Below are positions 44,795 to 53,644 of a stretch of DNA of 64,000 bases, one piece after another. The translations under genes were made by a program, and so were the position numbers. Positions within the stretch are counted from its first letter, which is position 1; the number at the start of each line of letters is the position of its first letter. The notes beneath the pieces were generated by a model that was not told where the DNA came from, searched no databases, and saw only the letters and a program-made list of their open reading frames with translations. The stretch is from Actinomycetes bacterium (lineage in GTDB: Bacteria > Actinomycetota > Acidimicrobiia > Acidimicrobiales > RAAP-2). The stretch lies in the NCBI GenBank assembly GCA_021823525.1, contig JAKANY010000011.1, positions 1 through 64,000 on the forward strand. The letters run 5' to 3'.

Positions 44795-45812
44795 TGAAGA
44801 TGTCGGTCCGGGGTCCCTCGGTCATGACGGGCTCGGAGAAGGTCGTGGATGCCTTGGCGCTGGCGGAGTGGTCGAATCCCGCGGCGATGACCGTAACGCG
44901 CACCGCCTCCCCGATCGAGTCGTCGATCACGCTCCCGAAGATGATGTTCGCGTCGGGGTGCGCCACGGAGTGGATGATGTTGGCGGCGTCGGTGACCTCC
45001 GTCAGGGTCATGTTGGACCCGCCCACGATGTTCATCAGGATGCCCCGAGCCCCGTCGATCGACGCCTCGAGCAGGGGCGACGTGATCGCCGCACGCGCGG
45101 CGTTTACGGCCCGCCCCTCGCCCGTCGACTGGCCGACGCCCATGATCGCGCTGCCGGCATTGCGCATGATGGCGTTCACGTCGGCGAAGTCCGTGTTGAT
45201 GAGGCCAGGCACCGTGATCAGGTCGGTCACGCCGCGCACCGCGGACAGCAGCACGTCGTCGGCGATCTTGAAGGCGTCCAGCATCGACGTGTCGGAGGCG
45301 GTCACCGACAGCAGGCGATCATTGGGGATCACGATCAGCGTGTCGACCTTGCCGCGCAGCGCCTCGATCCCCTTCTCCGCCTGGGTCGCGCGCCGCTTGC
45401 CCTCGAAGGAGAACGGTCGCGTCACCACGCCGATGGTCAGGATCCCAAGGGTGCGCGCGATGTCGGCGATCACCGGAGCGGCGCCGGTTCCCGTGCCGCC
45501 GCCCTCCCCCGCGGTGATGAAGACCATGTCGGTGTCACGCAGCGCGTCTTCGATCTCGGCCCGGTGCTCCTCGGCCGCCTGCCGGCCGATCTCCGGATCG
45601 CTGCCAGCTCCCAGGCCCCTCGTGAGCTGTCGGCCGATGTCGACCTTCAAGTCCGCCTCGCTGAGCAGCAGCGCCTGGGCGTCAGTGTTGGCCGCGATGA
45701 ACTCGATGCTTCGCAGCCCGGCCGCAACCATCCGGTTCACGGCGTTGACGCCCCCACCACCGACACCGACCACCTTGATCACGGCGTGGTAGTTGTTCTG
45801 GCCCAGACTCAT
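44730..45812 (-). CDS. ftsZ: Cell-division GTPase FtsZ
   Basis: Tubulin-like GTPase (360 aa) forming the Z ring. GTP-binding GGGTGTG at 104-110, early [14 protein letters not shown], and the C-terminal partner-binding tail DDDLPSFLR. The linker is short (about 30 residues), so FtsZ is smaller than mycobacterial forms. ATG at 45812 follows GGGAG. A separate promoter seems to lie in the 114-base gap after ftsQ. Confidence 0.98.
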   Translation of the reverse strand: MSLGQNNYHAVIKVVGVGGGGVNAVNRMVAAGLRSIEFIAANTDAQALLLSEADLKVDIGRQLTRGLGAGSDPEIGRQAAEEHRAEIEDALRDTDMVFITAGEGGGTGTGAAPVIADIARTLGILTIGVVTRPFSFEGKRRATQAEKGIEALRGKVDTLIVIPNDRLLSVTASDTSMLDAFKIADDVLLSAVRGVTDLITVPGLINTDFADVNAIMRNAGSAIMGVGQSTGEGRAVNAARAAITSPLLEASIDGARGILMNIVGGSNMTLTEVTDAANIIHSVAHPDANIIFGSVIDDSIGEAVRVTVIAAGFDHSASAKASTTFSEPVMTEGPRTDIFSAGTDDLFDVGGDDDLPSFLR

Positions 45813-45888
45813 GGAACTCCCTTCCCGTCACGATTCCTCGCGCTGCCGACCGCCCACGGCGTGCGACGCACGATGGGAGCGCCCCAGA

Positions 45889-45917
45889 AGGCTAGTTTGC
45901 CACGGTAACCGGGGCAA
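45889..45917 (-). promoter_or_regulatory. Putative ftsZ promoter
   Basis: On the minus strand, TTGCCC (45912-45917), a 17-base spacer and TAGCCT (45889-45894), about 77 bases upstream of ftsZ. A further TTGACC sits at 45921-45926. This would allow ftsZ expression independent of the upstream cluster. Confidence 0.5.
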
Positions 45918-45926
45918 CAGGGTCAA

Positions 45927-46703
45927 CTAGCCCTTGACTCCGGCCGAGGGGCCGCTGATCGCGATCTCGCCGGGTGCCCGAACGTCCACGACGTCGCCTG
46001 CCTGCAGCGTGTCGTGGGCGATGATCGACGCCACCGAGACAAACTTGTCCGTCAGGTCCGAGGGATTCCCCAGGAGGAACGTCACGGGCGTCGTGAGCTG
46101 GAGCGACACCGAGCCGGACGCGCCGACCATGATGGTCGCCACCTGTGACGCGAAGGCGGCCGGGAGGCGGCTGGCCACCAGCGCCGCGTTGTAGCCGGCG
46201 TGGGCGAAGGGCCAGGTCCGACTCCGGGGATCGATGTAGCGCAGGGTCGGCAGGTTGACGTGCAGCGGCGCCGGGCCCAGCTCCTGGCCGCTCGCGTCCA
46301 CGTACTGGAGCACGTGGTCCGCATCGAAGGCCACGGCGACGGGCTGGTGCTCGCGGACCGCGATCACCACCGTGTCGGGCCAGTGCAGCGTGACGGTCAC
46401 GTCCTGGATCCAGGGGAACACGCGCAAGCGCTGGGCGATGACCGGGCCGCGCACGTCGATCATCGGCGGCTGGTTGCCGAGTCCGGCGACGGCCAGCACC
46501 GCGGCGCGCGACTCGTGGCGCAGTCCCAGCACCTCGACGTGGCGCGCGCGCAAGAAGGGCTGGTGGACGAGCCAGTCGCCCCCCAGCACGATCGTGGTCA
46601 CGGACGCCAGGCCCACGAGGACCCACCGGCTGGTGTGGCGGCGCCGGCGGGGCACCGCCGCGTCCCGCGGGACCGCGCTCAGTCGAGCGGGTCGGCGGGC
46701 CAC
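45927..46703 (-). CDS. ftsQ: Cell-division protein FtsQ/DivIB
   Basis: Bitopic divisome protein (258 aa): basic cytoplasmic tail, one helix (about 27-43), a POTRA domain (VEVLGLRHESRAAVLAVAGL) and the FtsQ domain with FPWIQDVTVTLHWPDTVVIA. It overlaps the murB end by 25 bases. Normal position before ftsZ. Confidence 0.92.
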   Translation of the reverse strand: MARRPARLSAVPRDAAVPRRRRHTSRWVLVGLASVTTIVLGGDWLVHQPFLRARHVEVLGLRHESRAAVLAVAGLGNQPPMIDVRGPVIAQRLRVFPWIQDVTVTLHWPDTVVIAVREHQPVAVAFDADHVLQYVDASGQELGPAPLHVNLPTLRYIDPRSRTWPFAHAGYNAALVASRLPAAFASQVATIMVGASGSVSLQLTTPVTFLLGNPSDLTDKFVSVASIIAHDTLQAGDVVDVRAPGEIAISGPSAGVKG

Positions 46704-47584
46704 TGCCCCTCCTCCACGCCGAGCAGACGGTGCTCGGTCTGCAGCACCACCCCGGCGTCCAACGCGACGCGGCGGCGCATCTCGCGCATCAGGGACAAGA
46801 CGTCACCGGCGCGCCCCCCCGGTTCGGTGAGGATGAAGTTGGCGTGCTTGTCGCTCACGACCGCACCACCGCGGCGCAGGCCTTTGCAGCCCGCCGCCTC
46901 GAGGAGCCGACCGGCGTGGTCGTTCGCGGGATTCTGGAAGACGCTGCCCGCGTTGGCGCCGCCCGGCTGGTTCTCGCGTCGCCAGCGCACGATCTCCTTC
47001 AGTCTCCCCTCGGCGACCTGCGCATCCCCCCACGTCAGCGCCAGACGGACGCGCAGCACGACGTCGCCCGGCTGGATCGCGCTATGGCGGTAGGACAGGT
47101 CGAGCTGGTCGCTCGCGATCCAATCGGCGACGCCATCGCGCCACACCAGAGCGGCGTCCAGCACCTCGCTGATCGACGAGCCGTGCCCTCCGGCGTTCAT
47201 GGCCACGGCTCCGCCCACCGAGCCGGGGATCCCCACCGCCCACTCGAAGCCCGTGATCCCCGCGCGTACCAGCCGGCGCGCCACGACGGGCAGGCCCCAA
47301 CCAGCACCGACCTCGACGCTGACCCCGCCTCCCGCGTCGCGCCACACCAGCGACGCGGGGTCGGTCAGCACCCGGACCACGGTGAGGGCCAGACGTCCGT
47401 CGCCGACGAGCAGGTTGGACCCCTGGCCCACGGCCACGGCCGGCAGGCCGAGCTCGGCCACGACCCTCGCCAACTCGCTCCCGTCACCCTCCTCGATGGT
47501 CACGCGGTACGCCACCGAGCCACCAACGCGGTACGTGGTCTCGGCACCGAGGGCGACGTCGGTCTCGATCCGCGGGGCGCTCAC
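46679..47584 (-). CDS. murB: UDP-N-acetylenolpyruvoylglucosamine reductase
   Basis: FAD enzyme (301 aa) completing UDP-MurNAc. Family signatures are VGQGSNLLVGDG, GIPGSVGGAVAMNAGG, the catalytic Ser in GSVFQNP and late Glu in TEHRLLG. The GTG at 47584 overlaps the murC stop by four bases; a longer open frame upstream was rejected. Its presence between murC and ftsQ is usual for many Gram-positives. Confidence 0.95.
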   Translation of the reverse strand: MSAPRIETDVALGAETTYRVGGSVAYRVTIEEGDGSELARVVAELGLPAVAVGQGSNLLVGDGRLALTVVRVLTDPASLVWRDAGGGVSVEVGAGWGLPVVARRLVRAGITGFEWAVGIPGSVGGAVAMNAGGHGSSISEVLDAALVWRDGVADWIASDQLDLSYRHSAIQPGDVVLRVRLALTWGDAQVAEGRLKEIVRWRRENQPGGANAGSVFQNPANDHAGRLLEAAGCKGLRRGGAVVSDKHANFILTEPGGRAGDVLSLMREMRRRVALDAGVVLQTEHRLLGVEEGQWPADPLD

Positions 47585-48933
47585 GCTCCCTCCTCGGCCA
47601 GGCGGCCCGCGAGCTGGGTGATGTCCCCTGCGCCGAGCACCACGACCGCGTCGGGTGGGGCGAGACGCTCGAGGACACCGATCACGTCGGTGAAGGTCGC
47701 CGCGTAGTGGCACGGGGGGCTGTTCGGATCCGCCAGGACCGCGCGAGCGACGACCTCGCCCGTCAGCCCGGCGGGATTGTCCTCGCCCGCGGAGTACAAG
47801 TCCGTCACGATCACCTCGTCCGCGTCGTCGAAGGCCCGGGCGAAGGTCGGAGCCAGCGCGGCCGTGCGTGACACTCGATGGGGCTGGAAGATCGCGACGA
47901 TCCTCCGGTAGCCCGAGTCCCGCGCAGCCGCCAAGGTGGCCTCGACCTCGGCGGGAAGGTGGGCGTAGTCGTCGAAGACGTCGCTGGTGCGCCACCGCCC
48001 GCGGCGCTCGAACCGACGCGGTGAGCCCGGGAAGGCGGCCAGGCCCCGCGCGACGGCGTCGGGCTCGATGCCGATCGAGCGCGCCACGGCCGCGACGACG
48101 GCGGCATCCGCGACGTTGTGATGCCCCGTCACGCGTAATGTCACGTCGAGCCGTTCACCCGTGCCTACCAGGGAGAATGTTGCACCTGCGCGATCCGAGC
48201 GCTCATCGATGACGCGCCACGCCGATGCGTCCGTGCCGACCGAGATGACGTCCGCGATGCCGGAAACGGCGCGCGCTGCTCCGGGATCGTCGATCCAGGC
48301 GACGACGGGACCGCGGGTGCGCCGCATCAGGCGGGCGAACGCGTCCTCGATCGCGGCGAGCGTCTGGTAGTAATCGAGGTGATCGGCCTGAACGTTGAGG
48401 ATGCCCACCGCGGCGGGAGTCAACTCGCCCAGCGTGCCGTAGCTCTCGTCGATCTCGAGCACGAGGGGACCCTCACCCCAGTGACCGTTGGGTCCGATCC
48501 CGCGCACCTCCGCACCCAGCAGCCACGACGGATCGCGGCCCGCAGCGTGGAACACGTGGACCAGCATCGACGTGGCCGTCGTCTTGCCGTGCGTCCCCGT
48601 GATCCCCACGACCGGCTGGTCCTGACCCAGGAGGGCGAGGAGGCGCGCTCGCGGGATCATCGTCACGCCGCGCACGCGCGCTGCGGTCAACTCAGGGTTG
48701 TCCTCACGGACGGCCGGCGACCACAAGACGACCTCGGCGTCGGACCCGTGCGCGCTGGCGTGTCCCCGGGAGACCGCCACCCCGAGCCGCTCGAGAGCGT
48801 CCAGGGTCGGACTGTCCGCCGCGTCACTCCCCGACACTCGGCAGCCCCGCTCGTGGAGAAGGCGGGCGACCCCGCTCATGCCGGTGCCGCCAACACCCAC
48901 GATGTGGACGCGCTGACCCTCGTCGAAGGTCAC
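47581..48933 (-). CDS. murC: UDP-N-acetylmuramate-L-alanine ligase
   Basis: Mur ligase (450 aa) adding L-Ala to UDP-MurNAc. N-terminal IVGVGGTGMSG, ATP loop GTHGKTTATS, EIDESYGTL and DDYAHLPAEV (a variant of the usual YGHHPxE). The GTG at 48933 overlaps the murG stop by four bases. Confidence 0.96.
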   Translation of the reverse strand: MTFDEGQRVHIVGVGGTGMSGVARLLHERGCRVSGSDAADSPTLDALERLGVAVSRGHASAHGSDAEVVLWSPAVREDNPELTAARVRGVTMIPRARLLALLGQDQPVVGITGTHGKTTATSMLVHVFHAAGRDPSWLLGAEVRGIGPNGHWGEGPLVLEIDESYGTLGELTPAAVGILNVQADHLDYYQTLAAIEDAFARLMRRTRGPVVAWIDDPGAARAVSGIADVISVGTDASAWRVIDERSDRAGATFSLVGTGERLDVTLRVTGHHNVADAAVVAAVARSIGIEPDAVARGLAAFPGSPRRFERRGRWRTSDVFDDYAHLPAEVEATLAAARDSGYRRIVAIFQPHRVSRTAALAPTFARAFDDADEVIVTDLYSAGEDNPAGLTGEVVARAVLADPNSPPCHYAATFTDVIGVLERLAPPDAVVVLGAGDITQLAGRLAEEGA

Positions 48934-50051
48934 CGGGCCCTCCGCGCGGCGGCCAGGACGACGCGAGCGATGTCGCGTGGAGCCTCGGGGCGACCGAGGG
49001 TGCCCATCGCCCGAGCCATCGTTGCGCGGCGCTCCGGGTCGAGCAGCGGCGCGAGGGCGTCGGCGAGGTGCGCGCCGTCGCACGTCTCGTCGGCGACGAT
49101 GACCGCACCGCCGGCCTCGCACACCCGTGCGGCGTTGCGCGCCTGGTGATCGCCCGGCGCCCCGGGCAGCGGCACCAGAACCGCGGGGATCGCGAGCGCC
49201 GCCAGCTCGGCCACTGTCGTGGCCCCCGCACGGCAGATCGCGGCGTCGGCCACCGCCCAGAGCTGTCCGATGTCGGCGAACTCGATCAGGCGGTAGTCCA
49301 AGGCGCTGGGTGGGGGGACTGCCGCGCGCACGCGAGCGGCGTCGCGCCTCCCGGTGACGTGGACCAGCGTGAGGTCGTCACGCGCCGACCAGCGGCGCGC
49401 CAGCTCGAGCACGGCGCTGTTGACGCGCGCCGAGCCGAGCGAGCCCGTCATGACGACGATGACCGTCCGCCGCTCGTCGATGGGCGGTCGAAACGCCAGC
49501 CGGGCGGATCGGCGCGCCTCGTTGCTGCGATCGAGATGCACGAGGGCCTGACGGACCGGCACCCCGGTGACGACGACGCGGCCGGCGCTGGTTCCAAAGG
49601 GCACCAGCCGCCGCGCAGCAAACGGGCCCAGCCAGCGGTGGACGGCTCCGGGGACCGCGTCGAGGTCGACGAGCACCAGCGGGCGGCGCAGAGCCACCGC
49701 GGCCAGCGCCATGGGCGCGGCCGCGTAGCCCCCCAGCGACACCACCGCCGACGGGCGCCAGCGCAGCGTGTAACCGATGGCGGCAGCCAGCGCGCCCCAC
49801 AGCGATGCGACGGCCCCGAGGTTCTGGGCCACGGCTCGCAGGCTCAGCGAGCGGCGCAGCCCGCGGCCCGGCAGGAGCGTCACGCCGTAGGGGAGACCGC
49901 CCAGGAGCCGTCCCTCCTGCCCTCGCCGACTGCCGACGAGCTGCAGGGCGGTCGGGTCCATGCCCTCGACCACCAGGGCGTCGGCAATCGCCAGCATCGG
50001 GAAGATGTGCCCACCGGTCCCGCCGCCGGTGATGACGATGGGCCGGGTCAT
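48930..50051 (-). CDS. murG: Lipid II synthase (MurG)
   Basis: Membrane-associated glycosyltransferase (373 aa) that converts lipid I to lipid II. ITGGGTGGHIFPMLAIADAL at the N-terminus, VSLGGYAAAP, and a C-terminal ICRAGATTVAELAA and PLPGAPGDHQARNA. The usual NA[VT]PG reads VDLDAVPGAVHR here. ATG at 50051 overlaps the ftsW stop. Confidence 0.95.
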   Translation of the reverse strand: MTRPIVITGGGTGGHIFPMLAIADALVVEGMDPTALQLVGSRRGQEGRLLGGLPYGVTLLPGRGLRRSLSLRAVAQNLGAVASLWGALAAAIGYTLRWRPSAVVSLGGYAAAPMALAAVALRRPLVLVDLDAVPGAVHRWLGPFAARRLVPFGTSAGRVVVTGVPVRQALVHLDRSNEARRSARLAFRPPIDERRTVIVVMTGSLGSARVNSAVLELARRWSARDDLTLVHVTGRRDAARVRAAVPPPSALDYRLIEFADIGQLWAVADAAICRAGATTVAELAALAIPAVLVPLPGAPGDHQARNAARVCEAGGAVIVADETCDGAHLADALAPLLDPERRATMARAMGTLGRPEAPRDIARVVLAAARRAR

Positions 50052-51208
50052 GCGCGGGCGAAGTCGTCGGGCATCCACCGGCCGTTGTCGTGCCCGATGT
50101 TGTAGAGGAGGCCCACCGCTGCCAGCTCGGTGATCAACGCGGTGCCCCCGTAGGAGAAGAAGGGCAAGGGCACCCCGGTCACCGCCCACAGCCCCACCAC
50201 CGAGGCGATGTTGATCACTGCCTCCAGCACGATCCACACCGTGATGCCGACGGCGATCAGGTGGTAGGCGGGGGTGCTCGCGCGCTGCGCGATGCGCATC
50301 GCGCTGACCAGGAACCACACGAACAGGCCGATGACGAGAAGGGTACCGATCAGCCCGAGCTCCTCGCCCAGGATGGCGAAGATGAAGTCGGTGTGGGGGT
50401 TGGGTAGCAGGCCCCACTTCTCCCGACTGTTCCCGAATCCCAGCCCCGTCAGCCCTCCCGCACCCAGTCCGATCTTGGATTGCAGGAGCTGATAGCCAGC
50501 ACCCTGGAGGTTCTGGTTGGAATGCAGGAACGAGAACATGCGCTGGAACGCGTAGGGCTTGATCAAGATCAGCAGGAGGAACGCCGTCACGCCCAGTCCC
50601 GCGACGCGCGCGAGGTGACGCCAGGCCAAGCCCGCCACGGCCAGGAGCACCATCGCGATGGCCACCACGACCGAGGCGGTGCCCAGATCCGGCTCCCACA
50701 CGATCAAGCCGATCCCGATCAGGACCGACACCATGCGGCGCGCCAGAAGGCCCGGGAGCGCCATCGTCTCGGGCCGCGAGCTGATCAGCCACGCCATGAA
50801 CAGGATGGTGGCCAGTTTGAAGATCTCCGAGGGCTGCAGATACAAGACGTGAAGGTTGAGCCAGCGCTTCCCCCCGTTGGCGCTCACGCCCGCCACCTTG
50901 ACGGCAGCCAACAGCACGAGTGTCACCGCCATGATCGTCGGAGCGAGGCGCACCACGACGTCCAGCGAGACGCGCGCGCCCGCCACCAGGGCAACGATCC
51001 CGATCGCGACGTAGGCGAGGTCGTGGATGCTGATGGTCCAGGGACTGCCTCCCGAGAGGGCGGACTGCCCCTCGCTGGCGGAGGCGACCATGAGGGTCCC
51101 GAAGGCGACCATGACGCCCGTGACGAGCAGCAGCGACCGCGCCGCCGAGTTACCCGTGGGCCACGGGTGGAAGAGCCCCGCTCGTCGCGCGGTCGCCGTG
51201 CGGTCCAT
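50048..51208 (-). CDS. ftsW: SEDS peptidoglycan glycosyltransferase FtsW
   Basis: SEDS-family membrane polymerase (386 aa, about ten helices) working with FtsI. Conserved GGKRWLNL and LQPSEIFKLATILF regions, EPDLGTASVV, NPHTDFIFAILGEELGLIG and VPLPFFSYGGTALI. The ATG shares a base with the mraY stop (TGATG), so no murD lies between mraY and ftsW, unlike the usual order. Confidence 0.95.
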   Translation of the reverse strand: MDRTATARRAGLFHPWPTGNSAARSLLLVTGVMVAFGTLMVASASEGQSALSGGSPWTISIHDLAYVAIGIVALVAGARVSLDVVVRLAPTIMAVTLVLLAAVKVAGVSANGGKRWLNLHVLYLQPSEIFKLATILFMAWLISSRPETMALPGLLARRMVSVLIGIGLIVWEPDLGTASVVVAIAMVLLAVAGLAWRHLARVAGLGVTAFLLLILIKPYAFQRMFSFLHSNQNLQGAGYQLLQSKIGLGAGGLTGLGFGNSREKWGLLPNPHTDFIFAILGEELGLIGTLLVIGLFVWFLVSAMRIAQRASTPAYHLIAVGITVWIVLEAVINIASVVGLWAVTGVPLPFFSYGGTALITELAAVGLLYNIGHDNGRWMPDDFARA

Positions 51209-52242
51209 CACACCACCTTCGCGATCTTGAGAAAGTCCCCGTAGAAGATGCCCAGCGCCATCGCGGCCAGGAGCGCCGCCAGAATCCACAGGCGGATGAT
51301 GACCGTCGTCTCGGGCCATCCCTTGAGCTCGAAGTGGTGATGGAAGGGCGCCATGCGAAACACGCGCCGGTGAAAGAGACGAAAGCTCAGGACCTGGAGG
51401 ATCACCGACATCGTCTCGGCCACGAAGAGCCCTCCGAGCACGATGAGCAGCAGATCGAGGTTCATCAGCAAGCACAAGGCGCCCAGGGCCGTGCCGATCG
51501 CCAGCGATCCGGTATCACCCATGATGATCCGAGCCGGGGCCGCGTTCCACCAGAGGAATCCGAGGCACGCCCCCACGAGCCCGACGGCGACGAGTCCGAG
51601 GTCCAGGGCGCTGTGCAGGTGGTAGATGGGAAAGTGCCGGAACTGCCAGTAGCCGATGACCGACAGCACAGCGAAGTCGAAGGTCGCCGCCCCGCCGGCG
51701 AGCCCGTCGAGACCGTCGGTCAGGTTCACGGCGTTCGACGTGGCCACGACGACGAAGATCGCCAGCAGGAACCACCCGGGTGCCGTCAGCTCCCACCCGG
51801 GGAGCGAGAAGCGGGTGAAGGACAGCTGGGTCGACGTGTGGACCCAGGTCAGAGCGAGAACGGCGAAGGTCCCCGCGATCACGAGTTGGCCGACGAATTT
51901 GCCGCGCTTGTTCAGTCCCAGGTTGCGAGCGTTCCGGATGCCGATGTAGTCGTCGACAAGGCCCAGCAGCCCGGACGCCAGTGTCACGCCGACCGCCAGG
52001 ACCCCCGCGCGCGTGAAGGAGATCGCGGTGCCCACGTGGCCCATGACGTAGCCGACAACCGTCGCCAGGACGATCACCACGCCACCCATCGTCGGGGTGC
52101 CCGCCTTGGCCAGGTGCGTCGCGGGCCCGTCCTCGCGGATGTGCTGGCCCAGCGATCGCGAACGGACCAGACGGATCCACCAGGGCGTCAGCGCCACCGC
52201 CACGAAGAAGCCGACGCTTCCGGACTCCATCAAGCTCAGCAC
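51208..52242 (-). CDS. mraY: Phospho-MurNAc-pentapeptide translocase (MraY)
   Basis: Polytopic enzyme (344 aa, about ten helices) forming lipid I. GTPTMGGVVI, GLVDDYIGIRNARNLGLNKR, NAVNLTDGLDGLAGG and FHHHFELKGWPET are diagnostic. GTG at 52242 is used; an ATG at 52230 is possible. It follows murE after only seven bases, so murF is absent from its usual place. Confidence 0.95.
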   Translation of the reverse strand: MLSLMESGSVGFFVAVALTPWWIRLVRSRSLGQHIREDGPATHLAKAGTPTMGGVVIVLATVVGYVMGHVGTAISFTRAGVLAVGVTLASGLLGLVDDYIGIRNARNLGLNKRGKFVGQLVIAGTFAVLALTWVHTSTQLSFTRFSLPGWELTAPGWFLLAIFVVVATSNAVNLTDGLDGLAGGAATFDFAVLSVIGYWQFRHFPIYHLHSALDLGLVAVGLVGACLGFLWWNAAPARIIMGDTGSLAIGTALGALCLLMNLDLLLIVLGGLFVAETMSVILQVLSFRLFHRRVFRMAPFHHHFELKGWPETTVIIRLWILAALLAAMALGIFYGDFLKIAKVV

Positions 52243-52249
52243 GCGACTC

Positions 52250-53644
52250 TCATCTCAGCAGCTCTCGAACGACCTGGCGATCGTCGAAGGGGACCGCGCC
52301 GTCGGCCAGGGTCTGCGTGGTCTCGTGGCCCTTGCCGGCGATGACGACGACCTCGCCGGGTTGGGCCGACTTCAGCGCCCACGCGATCGCCTCGCGCCGA
52401 TCCGCGTCGCGGTGGTACTCGCGACCCGCCTCCAGGCCCCCCACGACGGCGTCGATGATCGCTTCGGGGGGCTCCGAACGGGGGTTGTCCGACGTCACCA
52501 CCACGCGATCGGCCAGGCGACCCGCGATCGCGCCCATCAGCGGACGCTTCTCCTCATCACGGTCCCCGCCACATCCGAAGACCACCGAAAGGCTGCTCTG
52601 CGGTCGAAGCTCGCGCACGTCGGTGAGGATCCGGGCCAGTCCCTCGGGCGTGTGAGCGAAGTCGACGATCACCGTGATCTCACCATCGTGGACGACCTCG
52701 AAGCGGCCGCGCACGGGCTCGACCTGGGCCAGTGCCTCGGCCAGATCCGCCTCCGGGGCGCCCAGGGCGGCGAGAGCGCTCAGCGCGAGCAGTGCATTGT
52801 CGACGTTGAACTCCCCCACCAGGGGGGACCGCACGAGATGACCCCGCCAGAAGAACGTCGCGCCGAGCGTGGACACGACGACGCTGGACGCATCGTCGCG
52901 CGACACCGCCACCACCGCCACCGGCGACTCGGCGGCGAGCCGCGCCCCATACTCGTCGGCGGTCCACACGACGGCCACCCGCGTGAGCTCGGACCGGAAG
53001 AGACGAGCCTTCGCCTGAAAGTACTCCTCCATCGTGTGGTGGTAATCGAGGTGATCGTGCCCCAGGTTCGTGAAGACACTGGCGGCGAAGTGGAGCCCGT
53101 CGACGCGACCCTGGTCGAGGGCGTGGCTCGAGACCTCCATGGCCACGAGTCGGCGTGGTGCGAGCGCCATGCCGTCGGCGAGGGTCCGGAGGCGCCGGAA
53201 GAGGTCCGGCGGGGCGGGCGTCGTCCGCTCCCCCGTTAAGGTGCCGATGCTCGCCGCCGTCCAGCCCAGCTGCCGTGCCAACTGCTCGATGACGGTCACG
53301 ACGGTGGTCTTGCCGTTGGTCCCGGTCACCCCGATCATCTCAAGTTCGCGCTCGGGATGTCCGACGATCGCGGCGCTGACGTGGCTGGCCAGGGCGCGCA
53401 GCTGGGTGGGGGGCACCACGACGACGGGCGCGCCGACGTCGAGTTGATGATCGGACATCACCGCGACGGCACCTCGGAGCACCGCCTCAGCCGCGAAGTG
53501 GGCGCCGTCGGTCGTACGACCGGGCATCGCGAGGAACAGAGTGCCCGCAGTGCACTGGCGCGAGTCGAGCTCGACGCGCTCGATCTCGAGACTCGCGGTC
53601 GCGACGTCCATGGGCGCGTCGTCGAACAGGTCTCCCAACTGCAT
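52250..53644 (-). CDS. murE: UDP-MurNAc-tripeptide synthetase (MurE, meso-DAP type)
   Basis: Mur ligase (464 aa) adding the third amino acid. ATP loop GTNGKTT (108-114), EVSSHALDQGR, FTNLGHDHLDYH, GCGGDRDEEKRP and the substrate motif DNPR (386-389), which specifies meso-diaminopimelate. ATG at 53644 shares a base with the ftsI stop; GTG at 53647 is an alternative. This predicts a DAP-type (A1gamma-like) cell wall. Confidence 0.95.
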   Translation of the reverse strand: MQLGDLFDDAPMDVATASLEIERVELDSRQCTAGTLFLAMPGRTTDGAHFAAEAVLRGAVAVMSDHQLDVGAPVVVVPPTQLRALASHVSAAIVGHPERELEMIGVTGTNGKTTVVTVIEQLARQLGWTAASIGTLTGERTTPAPPDLFRRLRTLADGMALAPRRLVAMEVSSHALDQGRVDGLHFAASVFTNLGHDHLDYHHTMEEYFQAKARLFRSELTRVAVVWTADEYGARLAAESPVAVVAVSRDDASSVVVSTLGATFFWRGHLVRSPLVGEFNVDNALLALSALAALGAPEADLAEALAQVEPVRGRFEVVHDGEITVIVDFAHTPEGLARILTDVRELRPQSSLSVVFGCGGDRDEEKRPLMGAIAGRLADRVVVTSDNPRSEPPEAIIDAVVGGLEAGREYHRDADRREAIAWALKSAQPGEVVVIAGKGHETTQTLADGAVPFDDRQVVRELLR

